Assembly: GCA_013331925.1 (NCBI GenBank) | Contig: DUFJ01000108.1 | Location: 2,261-8,876, forward strand | DNA from: Candidatus Iainarchaeum sp. | Lineage (GTDB): Archaea; Iainarchaeota; Iainarchaeia; Iainarchaeales; UBA10191 | Direction of reading: 5' to 3' | DNA length: 6,616 bases | Shown: positions 1-5,505 of the stretch, one piece after another | How the letters are laid out: each line of letters opens with the position of its first letter | Numbering within the stretch: the first letter of the stretch is position 1 | Notes under the pieces: model-generated | Seen by the model: the letters and a program-made list of their open reading frames with translations, nothing else | Database searches by the model: none | What the model was told of the DNA's origin: nothing | Program-made: the position numbers and the translations under genes

Positions 1-1100
1 CCTGCTTCAACCAGTTGTCTTGGAATGTCCCTTTGAATGCGCATTACCCTAATCCAAGGGGGAATGGATTCTTTCACTTTTGCGATAAGCTCTGCGGCTT
101 TTTCAGTGCTTAAGGGCTCAAAGCTTCCTTTCATCCAGAGATTGTAAAGCTTTGTGCCTTTTATCACTAAGCAAGGATAGATTTTGAGCATGTCTGGCTT
201 GAATTCTTGGTTTTCAAAAACTTTCCTGAAAGCCTGAAGGTCTTTTTTGAAACTGCTGTAAGGCAGCCCAGGCATTAAGTGATAGCAGACCTTTAGTGCT
301 GAATCCTTCAAAAGTTGCGTTGAGCCAATAACGTCCTTAACCTTGTGCCCGCGGTTTATTTTCTTGTAAATATCATCAAAAACTGTCTGCACTCCAAGCT
401 CTACCCTAGTTGCGCCAAAGTCAAGCATCCTGTTGATTTCTTTCCTTCCGCAATAGTCCGGCCTTGTTTCAAAAGTAATTCCCACAAGCCTGTGCCTTGC
501 TTTCTCTGCAAGCTTTTTCGCTTTCTCCAAATATTTTGTTTTCCTTCCATTCACTGCTTCAAAGCATTCAAGCATGAATTTTTTCTGGAATGGAAAAGAG
601 GTTGAGGGGAAAGTGCCTCCCATCACTATGAGCTCTATTTTTTCCGCACTATGCCCCATCTCTTCCAGCTGCTGAATCCTGCCTTGAATCTGCTTTTTGA
701 CATCAAAGCCTGCCTGCAAGGCCCTTAGAGTTGCTGGCTCTCCGCCAGTATAGCTTTTCGGGGTTTTCTTGCCTACAAGACTGTTCGGGCAGTAAACGCA
801 GGCTCCAGGGCATTCTTTAGGCAAGGGCATCAATGCAACAGCAGTAATTCCTGAAATGCTTTTTACAGGCTTCATTTCCAAAACATTCAGCAACTTTTGC
901 TCAAAAGGCTTTTTTGCAAACTGTAATATCACAGCGTTTGTCGGCGCTTGCGCAATGCTGTATTTTTTGCAGAGAGTGTTTTTCAGCTTGTTGAGCGAGT
1001 TCTTGTCTTTCACTCTGTCCTCATTGATTGCCTGGATGATTTCCAAAGAGTAGGCTTGCAATGCTTTCATCAGAGAATCAGGAAAGGTTGTTTTTTTCAA
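1..1100 (-). CDS. elp3: Elp3-like radical SAM tRNA uridine-34 carboxymethyl-modifying enzyme, partial (C-terminus outside window)
   Basis: Elp3 uses a radical SAM centre and a C-terminal acetyltransferase domain to build the carboxymethyl group on wobble uridine 34 of tRNAs; in archaea it works without the eukaryotic Elongator partners. The 366 residues present cover an N-terminal helical region (about 1-80), then the radical SAM domain. Seen here are the cluster cysteines C97, C101 and C104 in KECPGACVYCPN, SYTGGEPATLRA (116-127), IELIVMGGTFP (155-165), GITFETRPDYC (207-217), the block GATRVELGVQ (229-238), INRGHKVKDVI (248-258), YHLMPGLP (273-280) and IPPWIRVMRIQRDIP (346-360). All match the family order closely. 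The GNAT domain would follow beyond base 1. The proposed start is TTG at 1098-1100, overlapping the upstream stop as TTGA; an ATG at 1068-1070 (codon 11) is the alternative, and neither has a clear Shine-Dalgarno. Odd point: the cysteine spacing is CX3CX2C and is followed by Pro-Asn, shorter than the Elp3 motifs I recall. Family assignment is very secure; the start is less so. Confidence 0.95.
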   Translation of the reverse strand, partial: MKKTTFPDSLMKALQAYSLEIIQAINEDRVKDKNSLNKLKNTLCKKYSIAQAPTNAVILQFAKKPFEQKLLNVLEMKPVKSISGITAVALMPLPKECPGACVYCPNSLVGKKTPKSYTGGEPATLRALQAGFDVKKQIQGRIQQLEEMGHSAEKIELIVMGGTFPSTSFPFQKKFMLECFEAVNGRKTKYLEKAKKLAEKARHRLVGITFETRPDYCGRKEINRMLDFGATRVELGVQTVFDDIYKKINRGHKVKDVIGSTQLLKDSALKVCYHLMPGLPYSSFKKDLQAFRKVFENQEFKPDMLKIYPCLVIKGTKLYNLWMKGSFEPLSTEKAAELIAKVKESIPPWIRVMRIQRDIPRQLVEA

Positions 1101-1891
1101 CTTAATTGGCTTATGAAAGAGTTGAATATGTAGTAGGGAATAAGGCTTGGGGTGAAGAATGGAAAGCCGTACATTGCTGCCTCATACTTGCTCTTTAAAG
1201 TAGGCTTTACCTCAAGCCTTGGCTTTATTTCAGCGATTGTTTTTCCATTGAGGCTTGAAATCACTGTTAGGGAGAATTTTTTCTCCCCGTAATTTTTCGG
1301 GAATACTTTCAGGACTGCCTGTTTTGCTGATTTTGGGCTAATGCTTATTTGCTGCTGTGAAAACCAGGTTAAAGGCAAAGAGGATTTTACAATAACAGAA
1401 TGCTCAGCGATTGAATCATTGTTCAAAAACAGCAGGAACTGCACTTGCTCCCCAACAATGGTTTTTTTCTGCAAAGAGTCAAGCTGGACTGAAAGCAGGC
1501 CTTCTTCCACAAATACTATAATGCTTGCTCGCCTGCTCTCCTGGCTGTTTTCAGCTTTAATATCAAGCCTGAAAGCTCCCTCGCTTGAGTCTTTTGGAAT
1601 TTCAACCATTACTATCAATGTGTTATCATTCCTTTCCTGCATTACTTCGAAAGCGTTCCATCCTTGCGGAATGCTTTCAGCTTTAACGCTTTCCCAAGGG
1701 TTTTCAGTTCCTGAATTTGCTGAAAAAATAAGCTCTATCCTCTCCCCAGGCTGCGCGCTTCCCAACTCTATAGCCTGGCCTTCTGGAAGGAATTTTTCCA
1801 CTGGAGAAACAAGCAAGAGCTGTGTTGAAGCTGCAAGGGAAAACTGCGTGAATGCAAGCAGCATTGAAAGGACTAAAAAGGTTTTAAACAT
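1097..1891 (-). CDS. Predicted secreted protein with two NEW3/Ig-like beta-sandwich domains, function unknown
   Basis: I do not recognise a named family for this 264-residue protein. It starts with a typical Sec signal peptide: Lys at position 3, a hydrophobic core FLVLSMLLAFTQFSLA, and likely cleavage after A20 or A21. The mature part reads as two similar beta-rich units. The first, about 25-128, contains PQGWNAFEV and, about 20 residues on, VEIPKDSSEGAFRLDIKAEN. The second, about 133-228, contains GEQVQFLLFLNNDS, ISISPKSAKQAVLKVFP and a closing beta strand. The pattern 'PxGW ... IPxDxxxGxFxLxI' resembles NEW3 domains found in archaeal surface proteins; this is inference from pattern, not a search. 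A hydrophobic aromatic tail (about 240-262, GFPFFTPSLIPYYIF) could associate with the membrane or a partner, but is not a clean transmembrane helix because of its prolines. The ATG at 1889-1891 has a weak AGAG seven bases upstream. The stop overlaps the TTG start of elp3, so the two genes are probably one operon, though no functional link is evident. Confidence 0.85.
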   Translation of the reverse strand: MFKTFLVLSMLLAFTQFSLAASTQLLLVSPVEKFLPEGQAIELGSAQPGERIELIFSANSGTENPWESVKAESIPQGWNAFEVMQERNDNTLIVMVEIPKDSSEGAFRLDIKAENSQESRRASIIVFVEEGLLSVQLDSLQKKTIVGEQVQFLLFLNNDSIAEHSVIVKSSLPLTWFSQQQISISPKSAKQAVLKVFPKNYGEKKFSLTVISSLNGKTIAEIKPRLEVKPTLKSKYEAAMYGFPFFTPSLIPYYIFNSFISQLS

Positions 1892-1967
1892 GGTTTTTCT
1901 CTAAATGAAGTATTAAGCTAAAATGTTTTAAAAAAGGCTATGCTCTCGCTGCGTTGAGGCTGTTAGG
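1892..1967. promoter_or_regulatory. Divergent promoter spacer with palindromic TATA-like TTTTAAAA
   Basis: This 76-bp spacer separates the leftward secreted-protein gene from rightward thpR. The run TTTTAAAAAA lies at 1926-1935, and its core TTTTAAAA (1926-1933) is a perfect palindrome. Archaeal TATA boxes sit about 26 bp before the transcription start. That would put starts near 1956 on the plus strand and near 1903 on the minus strand, giving short leaders of about 12 nt each. One box could therefore serve both genes, or either strand may use a different AT-rich element such as TTAATACTT (minus strand, within 1905-1917). A likely thpR ribosome-binding site, GAGG at 1956-1959, lies 8 nt before its ATG. 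The promoter call is inference from composition and position. Confidence 0.4.
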
Positions 1968-2507
1968 ATGGAATCAAAAAGGCTTTTTGTTTCAGTGAAC
2001 GTTCCCGAAGGGATTAGGGAAAGGATTTTTTCAGCAAGCGCTAAAGTTCTGGGCATTGAAGGCTTCAAGCTTGCGGAAAAAGAAAGCCTGCACTTTACCT
2101 TAAAGTTTTTAGGAAGCACTCCTGCAGAAAGAGTTCCGGAAATTTGCAAAAGCCTTGCAGCAATCTCTGATTTTAAGGGCTTTAAGGTTTCACTAAGCGG
2201 CTTTGGGGCTTTTGGAAGAAAGATTTTGTGGCTTGGGGTTTCGGAAGGGAATGAAAGAATGCAAGGCTTGAATTCAGCAGTAAACAAAGCCCTGCATTTG
2301 GAGCCAGAGAGTTTTATCCCACACCTTACGCTTGCAAGGAACAAGAATGCCTCAAATGCAGAGTTTGGGAAAGCGCTTTCAGTTCTTAAAAAATTGGAGA
2401 TTTCAGAATCCTTCCTTGTTGAAGGCTTTGAGCTCATGGAGTCAATGCTTTCAGAAAAAGGGGCTTTGCATTCCAAAATTGCGAGCTTCAGGCTTTCCAA
2501 ATCCTAA
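1968..2507 (+). CDS. thpR: RNA 2',3'-cyclic phosphodiesterase (ThpR/LigT, 2H phosphoesterase)
   Basis: ThpR/LigT proteins are small cytoplasmic 2H phosphoesterases that open 2',3'-cyclic phosphate RNA ends to 2'-phosphates, and some also make or break 2'-5' RNA linkages; the physiological substrate in archaea is not settled. The 179-residue product has the usual length (about 180). It carries both catalytic HxTx motifs: H42-F-T44 in LHFTLKFLG and H119-L-T121 in IPHLTLAR. The N-terminus RLFVSVNVPEGI matches the opening strand of the family, and the segment GFGAFGRKILWLGV (78-91) corresponds to the conserved FPxxRPRVLWxGV block. The ATG is chosen because the only in-frame codons between the upstream stop (1929-1931) and this ATG include no usual start, and GAGG lies at 1956-1959. 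The TAA stop overlaps the stop of the convergent secretion ATPase gene. In Thermococcales, as I recall, thpR sits beside cca; here a reversed gene lies between them. Confidence 0.95.
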   Translation: MESKRLFVSVNVPEGIRERIFSASAKVLGIEGFKLAEKESLHFTLKFLGSTPAERVPEICKSLAAISDFKGFKVSLSGFGAFGRKILWLGVSEGNERMQGLNSAVNKALHLEPESFIPHLTLARNKNASNAEFGKALSVLKKLEISESFLVEGFELMESMLSEKGALHSKIASFRLSKS

Positions 2508-4057
2508 AAAATTCCCTTGGTTATTTTCTCCAAAATGTACTTCGGGTTGAAGTAATAGCCCTGGATTATTTTTTCCACTTCAGCCTGTTCGCGAATGTTG
2601 TTTTCAAGCATCCATTCAAGGATTTTCTGCCTTACGGCAATCTCCCTCATTAGCTCTTTTTTCGTAATGCCCGCTCTTTCAGCAAGCGTTTCCAAAACCC
2701 TTGCAGGAACGTCTGTTTTTTTCACCAGGTCATTGCTTCTGTCCCATTCAAAAATATTGCTTAACAAAACCTTCTCGTCCATCCTGCTTATCTCAGCAAC
2801 TTGTGAAATTCTCCTTATCATCCCCTTGTCCTTCACGTACTGCCTGTACTGCACTACAATCAGGTCAAGCAATGGCAGCATGCTTTCAGGAACTGACATC
2901 GGTTCTGACTTTAACCTGATGAGAGTTTCTTTGGCGTTATTGGCATGCACTGTCCCCATCATTCCCCTATGGCCAGTGTCCATTGCCACAAACATTGTCT
3001 GCGCTTCCCCGCCTCTAACTTCTCCCACAAGAATCCTGTCAGGCCTCATTCTCAAGGCGTTCTTGAGCAAGTCATCCATTGTAACCTCTCTGCTCTCAAC
3101 TGTCTTCATCCTTGCCTCCATTTGAATCCAGTTCTCCCTGTTTCCAAGCTGTAATTCCAGAGTGTCTTCTATTGTCACTACCCTGTTCCTGTAGTTCATG
3201 AACTGTGCAAGGCAGTTTAGTGTTGTTGTCTTTCCAGTGCTTGCGCCTCCAGTCACTATCATGTTCATCGGCTCAACGTCCAGGCCTTCAACCATCGCCC
3301 ACAAGAATGCAGCAACTTCCGAACTTAGGGTGTTGTTTGCTATCAAATCAATCACTGTCAATGGCTCTTTCTTGAATTTCCTGATGGTTAGTGTAATGCC
3401 GAAAGGAGTTGCTGGCGCATAAGTCGCGTTAGCCCTGTTTCCGTCAGGAAGCCTTGCGTCAAGCAGTGGATTGTTGCTGTCAAATGATTTCCCGACTCTC
3501 TTTGCTATTTTCGAGACAATCGCAAGCAGGTCTTCCTCTTTCTGGAGTTTCAGGTTTGTCTTGCACATTCCGAAAGACCTGTGAAAAACAAAAATGCTGT
3601 CTTTAGAGTTTACCATTATCTCCTCAAGGTTCTGGTCTTCTGTAAGCTCGCTCAAGACTCCGAAGCCAATGCAGCTTTCCAAAACCCCTTGGGCAAAATC
3701 TTCAGGATTTTCAAGGTCTGAGTATTTCTGCAGGAATTCTGAAAGCATTTTCTTGAGTTCTTCTATTTTTTCAGGCCCTGGAAGCGTATCCACTAAAGCC
3801 TGGTTTTCTATCTTTCCGGTAATTGCCCTTATGGAGTTAAAGGCTGTTTCCGAAAGGCTTTTCTCCAAGGCTTTTGAAACATCGCTTAAAGGCGCTCTTC
3901 TAAGAAGAACCTCTTCCAGGGTTTTTTTTATCTTTGCGCCTTTGCTGTCAAGAGTTCTTGGCGAAATCTCGTAGTAATAGTACGGAAAGCCCTCGAACAC
4001 CCTCACCCTTCCGTAGGATGAAAGCACGTTGCCCTTGACTTCCTCAATCTCTGACAT
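2504..4057 (-). CDS. Type II/IV secretion system ATPase (ArlI/PilB/TadA-like pilus assembly motor)
   Basis: This is a hexameric cytoplasmic ATPase of the superfamily that powers archaella, type IV pili and related secretion machines. Using the ATG start (517 residues), the N-terminal domain runs to about residue 220 and contains DARLPDGNRAN (200-210) and the arginine-rich ITLTIRKF (221-228). The C-terminal RecA-like domain then shows Walker A GGASTGKTTT (270-279, Lys276), the Asp box VVTIEDTLELQ (293-303), Walker B RILVGEVRGGE (341-351, Glu346) and the His box GHRGMMGTVHA (362-372). The core is complete, so it should be active. The start is uncertain: the frame extends four codons upstream to TTG (4067-4069), but ATG (4055-4057) is preceded by GGTTGAG (4061-4067, gap 3 nt), which I take as its ribosome-binding site. 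No ArlJ/TadC-type membrane platform gene lies beside it; its 3' end abuts convergent thpR and its 5' side faces divergent cca. Whether it drives a pilus, an archaellum or something else cannot be told here. Confidence 0.93.
   Translation of the reverse strand: MSEIEEVKGNVLSSYGRVRVFEGFPYYYYEISPRTLDSKGAKIKKTLEEVLLRRAPLSDVSKALEKSLSETAFNSIRAITGKIENQALVDTLPGPEKIEELKKMLSEFLQKYSDLENPEDFAQGVLESCIGFGVLSELTEDQNLEEIMVNSKDSIFVFHRSFGMCKTNLKLQKEEDLLAIVSKIAKRVGKSFDSNNPLLDARLPDGNRANATYAPATPFGITLTIRKFKKEPLTVIDLIANNTLSSEVAAFLWAMVEGLDVEPMNMIVTGGASTGKTTTLNCLAQFMNYRNRVVTIEDTLELQLGNRENWIQMEARMKTVESREVTMDDLLKNALRMRPDRILVGEVRGGEAQTMFVAMDTGHRGMMGTVHANNAKETLIRLKSEPMSVPESMLPLLDLIVVQYRQYVKDKGMIRRISQVAEISRMDEKVLLSNIFEWDRSNDLVKKTDVPARVLETLAERAGITKKELMREIAVRQKILEWMLENNIREQAEVEKIIQGYYFNPKYILEKITKGIF
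2506..2511 (-). terminator. Possible oligo-T transcription end for the secretion ATPase gene
   Basis: On the minus strand, six T residues (plus-strand A at 2506-2511) fall within the last codons of the ATPase gene, directly before and into its stop codon. Archaeal RNA polymerase can end transcription at short U tracts without a hairpin. No inverted repeat was seen, and the run is short, so this is only a candidate. There is no untranslated room between the two convergent genes, so each transcript's end must lie inside the other gene. Confidence 0.2.
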
Positions 4058-4113
4058 TCTCTCAACCAAAAAGCGTAAGCAATTAATACTAAAGCCTGGC
4101 TAAATATTAAATT
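4058..4113. promoter_or_regulatory. Divergent promoter spacer between secretion ATPase and cca
   Basis: This AT-rich stretch of about 55 bp must hold both promoters. On the plus strand, AATTAATACT at 4081-4090 is centred about 28 bp before the cca ATG. The cca start has no Shine-Dalgarno (AATATTAAATT precedes it), so a leaderless cca mRNA is likely. On the minus strand, TTTAATATTT (within 4101-4111) could be the TATA box for the ATPase gene, giving a start near 4080 and a leader of roughly 20 nt. That leader would contain GGTTGAG (4061-4067). The boxes are called from composition and spacing only. Confidence 0.4.
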
Positions 4114-5502
4114 ATGCCCTCTCTTGAAAAAATTTTGCAATCAGTGCTGGAAACAGTAAAGCCTTCAGAGCAAGAGTTTCGGAAAGAGATGGAAAAGGCA
4201 GAAGAGCTGATTAAAAGAATTTACAAGCTTGAGGGAAAGCACGTTAAAGCTGTATTGGGGGGCTCTTTGGCAAGAAGCACGCACCTGAAAGGCGATAGAG
4301 ACATTGACATTTTCGTCCTCTTTCCTTCCCATCTCTCAAGGCAGGAGTTCAAGAAAGAAGGCCTGCGAATTGGAAAGCAAGTCTTCAATGCCGGAAAGTT
4401 TGAGATAGCATTTTCAGAACACCCTTACGTGAGAGGAATTATTGACGGCTTTGATATTGAAATAGTCCCTGGCTTTGACATCAAAGAAACCTCTCTCTTG
4501 CAGTCAAGCGTTGACCGCTCCTCCTTCCACACAGCATACCTTCAGAAAAAGCTCTCAAGCGCTCAACAGGATGAAGTAAGGCTGCTGAAGCAATTCCTGA
4601 AGGGAATCCAATGCTACGGAGCTGACCTAAGGCAGGCGAGCTTTTCAGGCTATCTCACGGAGCTTTTAATCCTGAAGTACGGGAATTTCCTTGAATGCCT
4701 GAAGGCAGTGGCTGAGTGGAAAAAGCCAACAGTGATTGACTTAGAGAATTACTGGCTTGAAGAGCAGGCGCTTGAAAAATTCCGCGATTTTCCATTAATC
4801 ATCATCGATTCCACAGACCGTTCGCGGAATGCAGCTGCTGCTGTAAGCCTGCAGCAAATGGCACGCTTTACAGCAGCTTCCAGGACTTTCCTGAAAAAGC
4901 CTTCCATGAATTTTTTCTTCCCTCCAAAAACAAAGCCGCTTCAGTTGAAAAAAGTTTCAATGCACGTTCAAAAGGAAGGGTTGATTGTTCTGGAAATGCC
5001 CTATCCTAAAGGCTTGCTTGCGGACATTTTTTGGGGAATGATAAAACGCCTTGCGCGCAAGCTTCATTCAGCGCTTGAAGAGAAAGAGTTCAAGGTTTTG
5101 CGTTCTGAAGCCTGGACTGACGAGAAAAGCCTTGCCACAATCACAATAGATTTGCAGGCAAATGCTTTGGAGCAGGCTTTCAAGCGCATTGGGCCTGAAG
5201 TTTTTCAAAAGCAGGCGAGCGAGAATTTCTTGAAAGCCCACAAAAAGCCTCTTTCAGGCCCGCGCATAGAGAACGGAAGGTGGATTGTGGAAGAACTGCG
5301 TGAGCACTATCTTGCTACAGAATTCCTGAAGTTTTTGCTGAAAAAGCTTTCAAAAGAAGAAGTGAAAGAATTGCGCTTTCTTTTGAAAAAAGCCCGTGTT
5401 CTAAACCAGAAGCAAATCCTCAAGCTTTACAAGAAAAGCCCTGAATTCCAAGAGCACTTTACAAGATTCCTGAAAGGCAAGGAAGAGTTTTTGGAGTATT
5501 AG
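4114..5502 (+). CDS. cca: Archaeal (class I) CCA-adding tRNA nucleotidyltransferase
   Basis: This enzyme adds or repairs the 3'-terminal CCA of tRNAs from CTP and ATP without a nucleic acid template. The 462-residue product aligns from memory along its whole length with the Archaeoglobus fulgidus enzyme (about 437 residues). The nucleotidyltransferase motif is GGSLARSTHLKGDRDIDIF (49-67), with GS at 50-51 and carboxylates D63 and D65. The third carboxylate region is DGFDIEIVPGFDI (111-123). Further shared blocks are SVDRSSFHTAYL (132-143), EVRLLKQFLKG (154-164) with YGADLRQASFSGYLTELLILKYG (168-190), RNAAAAVSLQQMARF (238-252), and IGPEVF (359-364) with IENGRW (385-390) in the tail. The residue at the third metal position appears to be E116 where A. 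fulgidus has Asp110. The ATG at 4114 has no Shine-Dalgarno, so the mRNA is probably leaderless. The stop is 3 nt before the next gene, which is probably co-transcribed. Confidence 0.96.
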   Translation: MPSLEKILQSVLETVKPSEQEFRKEMEKAEELIKRIYKLEGKHVKAVLGGSLARSTHLKGDRDIDIFVLFPSHLSRQEFKKEGLRIGKQVFNAGKFEIAFSEHPYVRGIIDGFDIEIVPGFDIKETSLLQSSVDRSSFHTAYLQKKLSSAQQDEVRLLKQFLKGIQCYGADLRQASFSGYLTELLILKYGNFLECLKAVAEWKKPTVIDLENYWLEEQALEKFRDFPLIIIDSTDRSRNAAAAVSLQQMARFTAASRTFLKKPSMNFFFPPKTKPLQLKKVSMHVQKEGLIVLEMPYPKGLLADIFWGMIKRLARKLHSALEEKEFKVLRSEAWTDEKSLATITIDLQANALEQAFKRIGPEVFQKQASENFLKAHKKPLSGPRIENGRWIVEELREHYLATEFLKFLLKKLSKEEVKELRFLLKKARVLNQKQILKLYKKSPEFQEHFTRFLKGKEEFLEY

Positions 5503-5505
5503 AAA

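Noticed and set aside
1081..1100. Run of seven T (seven A on the coding strand) at the secreted-protein/elp3 junction as a programmed frameshift site
   Set aside because: The upstream stop precedes the A run, so a slip on it could not fuse the two frames; a plain stop/start overlap explains the arrangement.
345..1133. Short plus-strand open frames opposite elp3
   Set aside because: The minus strand is continuously open from 1100 to the window edge and encodes conserved Elp3 motifs throughout.
1341..1904. A 187-residue open frame on the plus strand opposite the secreted-protein gene
   Set aside because: Its translation is Ser/Cys-rich and unstructured, with no family pattern. The opposite strand encodes a signal peptide and repeated beta-sandwich pattern at the expected codon use.
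1928..2500. A 190-residue open frame on the minus strand opposite thpR
   Set aside because: It is fully antisense to a gene with both catalytic HxTx motifs, its translation is Ser/Leu/Pro-rich with no recognisable domain, and it would occupy the promoter region of thpR.
2912..2922. CTGATGA resembling a box C of a C/D guide RNA
   Set aside because: It lacks the purine at the first position, has no paired D box (CTGA) at a suitable distance, and lies within the ATPase coding sequence.
2595..3974. Several plus-strand open frames of 70-180 residues opposite the secretion ATPase
   Set aside because: They are mirror frames of a gene whose Walker A, Walker B, Asp and His boxes are intact; none has a recognisable product or ribosome-binding site.
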